From: Diplosphaera chodatii
Taxonomy: Eukaryota > Chlorophyta > Trebouxiophyceae > Prasiolales > Stichococcaceae
NCBI GenBank assembly: GCA_032358165.1
Contig: JAALGY010000039.1
Location: 310,001-374,000, forward strand
DNA: 64,000 nucleotides
Reading direction: 5' to 3'
Every line of letters starts with the position of its first letter. Position 1 is the first letter of the stretch. The position numbers were made by a program, and so were the translations under genes. This document shows positions 35,462-45,700 of the stretch, one piece after another. Under the pieces are notes generated by a model that was not told the DNA's origin, searched no databases, and was given only the letters and a program-made list of their open reading frames with translations.

Positions 35462-37770
35462 TCAGTCACCGCATAGTCTCAGAACCAGATGCAAAATTGC
35501 CCCCGAGTGGATCTGGAACTCTGCCAGGGTCCTGCTCATCGGGTGAAGCTGCTCCCCAGCGTAAATCAGTCGTTGCTGCCTGGGCGGTATGCCGTCCACT
35601 TGCTGTATGAGCTCCCGCAGCTCCTACACCTCACATGCAATGCCTCACTGAGCATAACATGCTCGCAGTGTCCACACCCCTGAGCAACTGTACCAGAAGT
35701 TACGGTTTTGCACAGCAAGCATTTGCACAGATTTCCGTACGTCATTGCAAGAAACCATGCCTCTGCAGATATGCATCAGCCACAGATGCGGTGCACACCT
35801 GCAAAGTTGCATTCTGGTCAATGTTTGCAGTGATGTCTCTCCCCGTTAGTGTCTTGACGCAAATTTGAATGGGTTGCGGCACTCAAGTGCAGTACCCCTG
35901 CATGTAACCAGATACCAAATGTTTGCAATTGTCAGCTGCGTGACGCCAAGACGATACTGTTGACACAAGAGACATGTGCCCTGAGGCATGCTGACATTGA
36001 CTGGCCGTGAGGTCTTCACCTGCTCGGCATGTGTGTAGTCGCACTCTGGCGTGGGGTGTGCTTCATGCAGCGAACTGGAAGACGAGCCATCATCAGCGCT
36101 GCTGGTCCTAGCACGTTTGGATTGGTGCCGCTGCCCTGCATGCTGATCTTCGGCACCAGCTGGCGGCTGATTGATGCTTTCGCGGTCGGCCTCAAAGAGC
36201 GCTGTCAAATCCCGTATAAATATTGGGTGCGGGTACCTACAGGGCGGGGCATCCACAAACGGCGTGACATACACTGTTCAGCTGTGGCACCGACTGCATG
36301 CTTCTCAGAGGGTGCACCCCAAGGTGCAGAAAGCCAGCTCCACGTGTGGTGGTATCAGCAGCGCATCGCACCTGTCGTTTGGCATGAAGCCAGGCATACC
36401 ATTCAGGTCAATCTTGGCGTGCGCTGCGGGCCGCTGCTTGAAGGCCAGTGACACCCGTGGCTGGCTGCCCACCTGCCGCAACCAGGTGAGCCACCTCGGT
36501 GTGACAAGAGAGCAATGCATTTATAAATATGCGCAGCGAGCTGTGGCATACAGCACAGCCCAGGGCAAAGCAGGGTTGAGTGCGCACCACAGCCTGAACG
36601 CATGAACCAGGCCGTAGCACGACTTGGTGGACTGCAGCTTTGATCTGGCCAGCAGTTGCGTACTGAAGTGCATGGCCGGCGAACACAACGACCTGGCTCT
36701 GCTTGAGCTGAACAGGATGCCACTCGCCTGCTTCAGAGAGCACCTGCAGTCGAGGTGCGCGACCAGATCAGGTTGCAAGCGCCGCAGCATTCCCAGGACG
36801 ATGCCCATGGCCGCATATGGCAATCTGAGGCTTTGGCATGTTTCTGGAGGTCGACTTGCCTGTAGTCCGGGAGAATCCTCCCATACCACAGTCAGCAGGC
36901 CGCGGTCTATGTGTGCCTCTGCAGCTTCTGCCTGCCTGCCTATCAACATGCATATAGCCTTTTGGCGATCATGGTGGGTGCTTTGTGCAAGCTTTTCTGT
37001 GCATGCGTCCTCAAAAAACACGACACCAGGACCGCACTCTTATGAGCTGCCTGCTATGCACAGCTGTTGGGACCTCTGTCCATCTGCATGCATATCAGCT
37101 CACCACTGTATTGGATGGCCTGCAGTAGTGACGCGTGTGCAGTGCTTATCGGCCGAGGCTCATCCAGAATGTTTGCGAGAGCATTGCCCGCCATGCCCAA
37201 TGCTTGCAGGCACGCTTCCAGTACAGCATCCGCAATGCCAGAGAAAGCGGCTAAAACCTGCAGCAGAGCGGGCAGCCCAACACTTCAGCCTCACATGCAA
37301 TGCTGCCGATATGCGAGTCCACAGCAGTGTGATCTTCGTGGATTGCATAGATTTTACTTGCCAGACAAGGTTTTGCGGCATCGCAAACGGATTCCACGTG
37401 CGCACCTCAGCGCTCACATTGCCTTCCTCAGGATACTGGTCCAGGATGACCTTGTGTTGCAGCCGCTTCAAAAATCGTTTTCGTCTAGCCGCTGCTGGAT
37501 CCTGGCGCTTGATGAGGTTGCTATATGCCAGCTGCGCAGCCTGCATTGCCAACAAACCTAATCACGCTGGCGCGCCGCAACAGCCCAGAGGAAAGGTGCA
37601 CGCAGAGAGCCAACGCATACCTGGGCGGCCTTGCTGACACTGTCATCTACGTTCAATACGACGTATCCATCTTTCATCATGCCGGTCATCAGCACGCCAT
37701 GAGCACCTCTATCGCCCCACCCCGCCGATAGCGATCTCGTGTGGCAGCTGACACGAACGATTGGCGACAT
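35462..37770 (-). pseudogene. Array copy 6: oxygenase, stop codon just before the ubiquitin-like tail
   Basis: Exons: 37621-37770, 37406-37540, 37104-37257, 36860-36939, 36588-36743, 36372-36472, 36020-36236, 35799-35897, 35462-35623; lengths keep phase. The oxygenase keeps EAHIDRGLLTVVW, the distal His (QIKAAVHQVV) and PRVSLAFKQRP; linker QSKRARTS. Exon 8 begins GGG TAC TGC ACT TGA where copies 4 and 5 have GGG TAC AGC ACT GTG and GGG TAC AAC AAT GTG. The TGA (35883-35885) would end the protein at the linker, although the downstream ubiquitin-like sequence ([33 protein letters not shown], ending LRLCGD-stop) is well preserved. A downstream AG in this exon would shift the phase. It probably yields a tail-less oxygenase, or the stop is recent. 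The intron 4 donor is GC. Confidence 0.76.
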
Positions 37771-39436
37771 GCTGCAGGTCCACCTCGGGTTTCAGGAACA
37801 AGGACCTCATAACACGCTGTGTCCTTGCAAGCAACAAGAGTGAGGTTCTATGGCGTGCTGCACATCTGCACAGACATCTCAGATCTGACTCCTGCTTCGG
37901 AAGCTCATTTGCAACTGTGCCATTTGCGCAATAGAGAGAGATGAAGGCAGCACGCCGACGAGCTTGAACAGCCTGTGATGCATGCCTGTTGTCCTCTGAG
38001 CTGATAGCAGGCTTGGCTGAGGATTCTGCCAATTGGCATCGTGAACATCCACTGCGCTTGAGCGAGCGCAGGCCTGCAGCGATGTTTGAGAGCTCTGTGC
38101 CAAACTATGCTACAAACGTTTCCGGGTTTGCAAGTTGTTTGACTCTTTCAGGAACGTGCGACATCTCCTCAGCGGCCGGTTGGCAGTGGCGCATGCGATG
38201 CATCAAGTTTTTACTGTGTGTGAGCGAAGGATCTAGCTTATAAGCGAAGTTTGAGCGTCTTCTGGACGTGTCAGCGTAGATTGCAGTACAGCTTGACTTC
38301 CGTGATATGCGATGCAGCCGCTTCAACTGCTGTGAGTTTTCCTTAGGCCGCGGCGCTTCGCGCCAGGCGGCATGTACCATTAGGATCGGTCATCATGCGG
38401 ACCTCACCCAGACGGAGAAATCTTCTGCATACAGATATGCATGAGGGGCATGCAGGATAATGCAAACATCAGTTCAGACACATCGATGGTCGATGCTGTT
38501 GCACAGAGCCGCAGATATGCAGTAGCCTGCTCTCCTGCCGCAGCGGTCCATCGTCATGCGTGTTGCTGCACAAGTTTCAGGGCCGCCCTCTCGCCGACAG
38601 GCGGTTGGGAGTATGGTCTGCTGAGCATCGTGCCTGCACGGCCAATGACCTCCGCAGGGGGCCACAGGCGTTGATGCTGCATGCTCAGCACAGGCTGTCG
38701 CCACTGCACCTGCTGTATCGACTGGCTCCCGAGCCGCTGCCGGGTGCCAGGTGTGTGTGTTGCCAGAAGCATCTGACGGTTGCTGCCACTAGAGCTGCTG
38801 CCGCCACGTTATGCAATCCATGATGAAACGAGCACGGACGTCTCAATGCTGGCATGAAGTGCAGATAGATATTCAACGCATCTAGCTGCTGCTGGCACCA
38901 ATGGAGAGCAACCAGTTCACTCGCTGCGGCGGGTACACTCGCTGCTACTGCGGGGGCGATGGAAATGCTGACGGGAGTACCGCAGTTGCTGTGGCAGTGG
39001 TGGCGTGGTGGCTAACGATCTGGTCGGAGGCAGCAGAGCATTGGCAGCATGCAGCCCCAAGCCAGGAAGGGGAGGAGGCACTCATCCTCGTGGCCCAGAT
39101 TGCTAGATATACATCGCAGCGGCACAGCCGGCACAGCCTGCTTGCCTGTTGTCAACCCATCCATGCACCGCAAATGGGCGAGTACTGTTGCTGCTCTGTC
39201 CAAAGATGTATACAAACAGCATGCTCGCACTCCAGCATCGTTTCAAGGTGCTCTGCAAGGTGGAGGTGAACAGCTACATATGCTGATACCAAGCGAAACA
39301 CCGCCGTACTTGCATTTTGTCCAGCGATGCCTGGCAAGCGCTCACTAGACAGCCTATGTGTTTGGGGCGGCACAACCATGCATTCAGCGGGCATTGTCAG
39401 CATGTGCATTGTTCAGGCACTGTTGTATACGCTGTT
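37771..39436. other. Intergenic region, array copies 6 and 7
   Basis: 1.67 kb. Open frames are present (for example around 38560-38823) but none matches array exons or carries convincing splice borders. It should contain the copy 6 promoter and the copy 7 3' end. Confidence 0.45.
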
Positions 39437-41953
39437 TCAGTCGCCAATCAGTCTGCCATGCAGATGCATGGTGGAATCTGGCTGAACGTTCAGGTCGGCC
39501 ATTGTCCACTGCGGGTGCGCCATTATGGCTGTCCCCCCCGAACCTAACCAGGTCTGACCAGGCGGCACGCCCTCCTTTTCACAGGCCATCTCATGCAGCA
39601 TCTGCACCCGACAACAGCATTCAGGACAACGTGTGCAAGAGCAGAACATCACCCGCTGCCAGGCCCAAATCCCGTGTAGCAAGTGCCATCAAAGGCATAC
39701 ATCCTTCAGCAGCATGCGACGTGCTTCCTATATCCATATGCATTGGCTCCATCACCATGTTCGGCCAACATGCCACGCGCAGTCAGAAAAGTTCTGCCCA
39801 GGTACCTGAGCTGTGGTATGCCGGTCTACGTGCAGGACCAGGGTCCGGCCTCTGATGTAGGATTTGACAAATACGTCAAACTTCTCTGGCTGCTCCATGC
39901 TGCCGCAAGTCTGCATACAGCCAAAGTGCTCGATGAGTTCTGGCATGATCCGCAGGACCATGCCGGTTGCAGGTGCATGATACAAGCAAGCTGCCCTCGG
40001 ACCCGCCCGGCGGGCCCACAACAGGTGGCCTTGCGCTGACCACCTGCTGGGCACGTGGGCACTCCTCCGCAGGCCCGGGCTTCGCCTCTTGCAATGACGG
40101 TGGATCCAGGGATGGGCCTGCTGGGCTGGTCATGGCACATGCAGCCTGCTGCACCTGCGCTGTTGCGTGGTCCTGTGCGTCAGCCGGTGGCTTGTTGATG
40201 CATTGCTGCTTTGTCTCGAACAGCGCTGTGGCATGCGCCACCACCAGCGGGTGTGGGTACCTGGATGACATAATGAAGCTGGTACCAATACAAATGCCGT
40301 CGTGTATGCAGACTGCACCGCATATGTTAGGGCGGGCTTTCCGCAGCCGCTGTGTCTCATGCATGTGCGGGACCAGGCATGCAAATAGTGCAAGAGTCGT
40401 CGGCAGCAGTCGACTCACTTGCTGTCTGGCACAAATCCTGGCACGTTGCGCAGGTCGATGATGGCATACGGAGCTGGCCGCTGCTTGAAGGCCAGTGACA
40501 CCCAAGGGCTGTTGAGACCCTGCAGCAAGCAGGAAACCATGCATAAATGTGTCCTCTAAAGACGAGCATTGCAATCACGCACAGGACCGGCCAGCTGTAG
40601 CATGAGCCATGACAATGCTTGGTAGATGATGGGTTCAGGAGCCGCACCACAGCCAGAGGGGTTGACGGCTGGAGCACGACTCTGCTGTGTTTGGCAGCGG
40701 GGATGCGGCCGGCTGTTGCATGCTGGAGCGCTTCGCCAGCAAAGACAGCAACTTGGTTGGTCTCCAGCATGACGTGCTGCCAGTGGCCTGCTGTCGAGCA
40801 CACCTGCGGTTTAACACGTAGAGAGGATCTGATAAGGGTTGTGCGTGCTTAATCAGTTGCGGCAACGTGAACAGGTTCAGCTGGGTCAATGCACATGACA
40901 ATGCATGCCGCCGTTGATGGAATGCAACTATGACACTATTGAGGTTGGAGAACTGAGCCTTGCCTCCAGTCCGCGACTGTTGTCCCACACGACAGTCAGC
41001 AGGCCACGGTCTGTGTGTGCCTTTGCAGCATGCGTCTGCTGCTCTGCAATATGCCATATGGCCTTGTTACAGTGTTTCAGGCAGCACAGCAGCATCTACC
41101 GCCATCTATCAGCATGCTCACATGGTGTCACCACGCCAGCATCAAGGCATGAGCTCCAGGATACAGCCATGACTGGTCTGCCACAGCTCTTGGGAATACA
41201 GCATGGAGAGCGGCTCACGGCTGTAGCTGATGGCCTGCAGCAGGGAGCCCATTGCAATGCTTGGCATTGGCGGCCAGTCGTCCAGGACTCCCGCCAGAGC
41301 GTTGCCTGGCATGCCCAGTCCCCGCAAGCACGCCCGCAGCACGGCATCCGCAACGCCAGAAAAGCCGTTGGCAACCTGCGACAGGCAGGCAGTCGCCTCC
41401 ATTGCCGCTTGCTGCTGGCACGTGCATGCATGCACAAACGCTATGCTGGTATGTAGGCCAGGCTTGCACAGGCCATCAAATCCTGCTCTGCCTTGGATCT
41501 CCCTTGGGATCGAGAAGTTGTATGGGCTGCGCACCTCAGCAAGCCAGGGTTCGACATAGGCTGGCGCTGTGGGATGACCCCATGTAAACTCCAACAGCGT
41601 CTTGTCCTGCAGCTGCTGCAGGCCAGGCGGCACCGCCGCGCCTGCCTCCTGTGAGGTCACAAGGCTGCTGTACGCCAGCTGCGCGCCCTGAACAGTCATA
41701 ATGTCTGGTCACGCCTGAAGCTCGATGTCCGGCGGTCCTGCAACATCCCCAAGACTAGTCCAGTATCGTACTCAGGGTACTGCATGCTGAAACTGCCTAT
41801 GTTCAGTACCTGTGCGACCAGGATGACACTGTCGTCCAGAGTCAGCACGACATATCCATCGTCTTGCAGGCCAGTGCGCACAATTTCCTGTGCAACATTA
41901 TCGTCCCATGCTGCTGACTGTTTGCTGTTGCTCACGTCAATGATCGGTCGCAT
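39437..41953 (-). CDS. Array copy 7: oxygenase with Arg-to-Trp at the 2OG site, diverged ubiquitin-like tail
   Basis: Exons: 41810-41953, 41535-41687, 41219-41375, 40964-41043, 40648-40803, 40419-40519, 40044-40260, 39806-39910, 39437-39601. The 1278 bases give 425 residues in frame. N-terminal MRPIIDVS begins the DIOX_N-like part. HxD is present (KAHTDRGLLTVVW) and the distal His lies in RIPAAKHSRVVL, with one extra residue. The RxS motif that binds the 2OG carboxylate reads PWVSLAFKQRP: Trp (TGG) replaces the Arg found in the six sister copies. The linker lacks the KRAR patch. The tail is the most diverged of the ubiquitin-like set (FDVFVKSYIRGRTLVLHVD, then CEKEGVPPGQ, ending GRLIGD-stop). 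The intron 4 donor is GC (GAG/GCAAGG). It is the most upstream member in the direction of transcription. Confidence 0.82.
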
Positions 41954-42744
41954 GGTTGTTGGAGACTTCATGGACATGACAGCAGGCGATGGAGCTTGAT
42001 GTACGAGGTGCTGTGACAATGCACAAAATTGTCTTTAGAGTGGAGCCGACAGCTCATGGGACATCAAGCACGACGACTGTACCTATCTGCAACACAACTG
42101 GAAGTGCAACACGCGTGCCGACGGCTGTGGGCCCGATACTGTGGCAGTTTCTGGTCGTGCTGCAGGACAGCCTCGATCGCCTCGATCGCCTCGAGGACAG
42201 CCTCGATCGCCTCGATCGCCTCGATCAGTCATCATCCTGGGCGCTCATCAGCATACTGTGCATATGCTGCAGGATGTAGGAAGCCAGGAAGCAGATGGGG
42301 CACTGTGCTTACAGATGTCCGCCCACTGGGCTGGCAGCAGTCAGTCATGTTATTCACATTCACATGTGGGTGCTTGAGGACATACGACCACGAGGTTCAG
42401 AACCGATGCTGGCCACCATGTGCATTGCTGCCTTTGCTACCTATACACTTGAGTTCATCTGGCTGGTGCCAGCGGCGGCGTGTAGCAAGCTGGTATGCGC
42501 TGCCTAAAACCTGCTCTGCCTACTTGCCCCATCTTTGCAATGGGATGGGGCAAGCCACAATGGGGCAAGCTGCTGTGCTGACCGCAGATGTGCGCATGAA
42601 CCTAAAGTGATGGACGCTGAACACCCGATACACAGCCATTTTCTGCTGTGCTGACATGGATAAATGAACACCAGTGCAGCTGGATGCTGGCTGGACTCTC
42701 AACAGCAGACTCGCAGCAAAAGCTGCTGCTGACATTGTTAGTTG
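41954..42744. other. Intergenic region upstream of array copy 7
   Basis: Lies between the copy 7 start and the kinase stop, with both genes on the minus strand. Contains the CTCGATCGC minisatellite. No exon is recognised. Confidence 0.5.
42165..42230. repeat. 9-bp minisatellite CTCGATCGC, about 7 units
   Basis: CTCGATCGC units in two runs separated by CTCGAGGACAGC, about 210-280 bases upstream of the copy 7 start codon. A plus-strand open frame through it (LDRLDRLEDSLDRLD) has no support as a gene. Confidence 0.85.
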
Positions 42745-45700
42745 TCAGAGGCTGGATCGAGCAGCACTGCCACTCAGGCTGCGGCGGCTGGACTCGCCAG
42801 TGCTGATGCTGCGGACATAGCCGTGGCCGTGGGTGATGCTGTGATGACTGTAGCTGGATGGGAAAGTTGATCCTGCGGTGTCGCCGCTGTCTCCAGGCAG
42901 CGGAGACGCCAGGGCCTCGCAGAACAGCTCGTCGAACTCCTCCAGCCTGCAGAACAGAATGTACAATTGATAGGCACACCCTCTTCATCCTTCAAGTATT
43001 TGTCAAACACTTATTGTGCTCGTTTTTCTCACACATGTGAGGCCAGTGTTCTGTGACAGGTGGGTGTCTAGCGTTGGGTCCCAGACTCTGCCATCACAGG
43101 GGTGCAGGGTCCGTTACCCATAGGGCTGCGGCGGGGTGTCCAGCAGCCCGAAGCCGCCGTCCTCGGCTGCGGCAGCCTCGAAGCCTTCGATGTGCGCGGC
43201 GCAGGAGGCGTGCAGGCGGCGGAACACCTCCCGGGCCAGCGGGCGGGCGTCCTGCGGTGACACAAACAGAGCATCACCCAACCCGTCAGTGATCACAAGT
43301 TACGCTGAAAAGTCTGAAGTCGCAGATCTGGCCAGCGGGCGAGTGTCCTGTCTGCAGTAACATAGCGTGTGGATGTGGCCCGCGTCTCTAACGCCATCAA
43401 GTTAAAATCTGACCAGTGCAAGTTGCTAGGTAGTGTGTCAGCGCTCCAACATGCAGCTTGGGTGCGTCAAGTTGCCAGTGCCCAAGTCAGGCAGCTGAGA
43501 GGCAGGCAATGCTGGTACAGAGGTGTTGTACAGGTACATGGAGGCGCCCTGCAAATAGCCTAGGCACGCAGTAGCACAGTGAAGCAGCTGAAGTACTTCG
43601 CTAGCAGCAGCAGCTTTGCATATGGCATGCGGTGCGTTGTTTGCAAGCTTGTCAGCACCATCATCCTGACAAGCTGGCATATCAGCACCTTGCCGTGTGC
43701 ATGTTACCACCTTCAAAATGTCAACGGTATGAATACTGACGCTTGCCGAACAGCAGCAGCCGCACCAAAACCCATGCACCAGGTCTCAGGCAGCAGCTAC
43801 TACGAAAAGTCTCACAGGTGCAAAGGTGGTGCAGTCGTTGATGAGGTCGATGATGTCGTTCGGGCAGTCGCGCGGCGCCTGCGGGACTGCCAGGCGGCCG
43901 CGGGAAACCGGCGCCTGGCGGGTGACCATCTGCAGTTGCACATGTCAAGACGCTCCGTAGGAGTGTGACACCGATTGTGGCTTGCACAGCGAAGTGCACG
44001 TGCACATAAGACCCTTATCATGAAAACTGGATGGTAGCGCTGTGTGGCGGCCTGTGCACCTCTTGCAGCACGACGCCGAAGGAGAAGATGTCGCTGGCCG
44101 TGCTGACCTGCATGGGAAGCGCAGTTGCCTCCTCAGCAAAATGCCAAACGAAGTGTGCACATCACCTGTCATGCAGCACATCGATGAAGACAACGCCGAT
44201 ATGGACCGCACAACTATGTGCGTGATATAGTTTTGTACAATGCAGAGTATCCACAGACTGAGCCAGCACCTGCTGGTTCAGCAGCATCTCCGGCGCAGCG
44301 TATGCAAATGTCTGCAGCACATACAGTAAGCATCTGAGGGCCCTGACCGCTGAAAATGCCATACGCTGGTGCAGCCTGCCCCGTAGCCCGGGCGTCACAC
44401 CTGCTGCGTTGTACATGCAGAATTGCAGTGCATAGAATGGCTGCTTCTGAACCAGATGTGCACACACAAGCGCCACAGCAGCACTGCGCACCCATTCCAT
44501 CACGTTCGAGTGGTGGGTGACGTTGTCCAGCACCCGTGCTAGACCCACATCGCCCACCTGCACATCAGACATGTCACTACCTGGAGCAACCCGCCCTGGC
44601 ATATGCCCATCTGCACATTGCTGTCGCACCGCCCAGCAGTACACCCTGAGGTGGGCTGCTGGGCGGGGTGCTGTGCTGCTGTGACAGCGCACATGAGCAT
44701 GCCACAGCCTGACCTTGGCGGTGTCTCGGGCGGCCGACAGCAGGATGTTGGAGGTCTTGAGGTCGGTGTGCACCACCTGCACCGCACAACGCCACACCTG
44801 GGGCTCCTCACATTTCGACTGTGGCGGGACTCCGCCACAGGCTGCAAGGGCGGCGGCAGTCGGCTGGATGCAGTTGCCACGCGCAGCGCAGCACGTGCTG
44901 GTCACCCTAAACCCTAAACCCTAATGGCACCTCGTTGGAGTGCAGGTAGTGCAGCGCGCGGGCGACGTCCAGCGCGATGCGGTGGCCCAGGTGGTACCAC
45001 CCCAGGGTGGGGCTGGCCGGCAGCGCCCGGCACAGGTCCCCGCCTGCAGTTGGCAGTGGGTGCGCACAAACTCATACACAGTGTGTGAAGGAGAGGGCTG
45101 CTGAGCAGTGGCCGGTACCATTGCTGGGTCCTCTGCAAGTTTGGAGGCCCCCTGGCCAGCTCAATTCTGCACCCAAGCACGCTGTTGACCATGTGCCTAC
45201 AATGTGCCTGTCGCAGGCCACATGGATGCAGCGTGCAGTCCTTCGCTGCAACACGCCTCAGGACCAGCAGTGGGAAGACACGTACTGCAGAAGTTAGTGC
45301 AGCACGGCAGCAGGGTCTGGAGCGCACCTGCCATGTATTCCGGGGCCAGCAGCGGCGGCTCGCCGCCCACTCGCCATATGTATGTTTAGAAGGGACCCTT
45401 TACTTTCTGATGACCATAAACTCACACCTGCCATGTACTCCAGGACCAGCAGCGGCGGCTCGCCGCCGGGCTGCGGGCAGACCCCGTAGAACTGCACGAT
45501 GTTGCGGTCGTAGGACAGCCCCTTCAGCAGCGCCACCTCCTATGCACATGAGAAATGCACACATCTGCAGTCCTGAGTCGTGGCAAGTGCCGCTTCCAGT
45601 TGTTGCCTCCTGGATGCCGGTCTGTAGAGACTTCATCCACTGGTTGGCAAGCATGCAGAGTGCAGCCGAATTAGTCCCGGGGTGCACAGCTCGCTGGTCT

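Noticed and set aside
36624..37637. Plus-strand open frame of 337 codons
   Set aside because: Antisense to exons 2-5 of array copy 6; no recognisable domain and not conserved opposite the sister copies.
44904..44923. Chromosome end
   Set aside because: Only three telomere units, inside an intron with gene sequence continuing on both sides.
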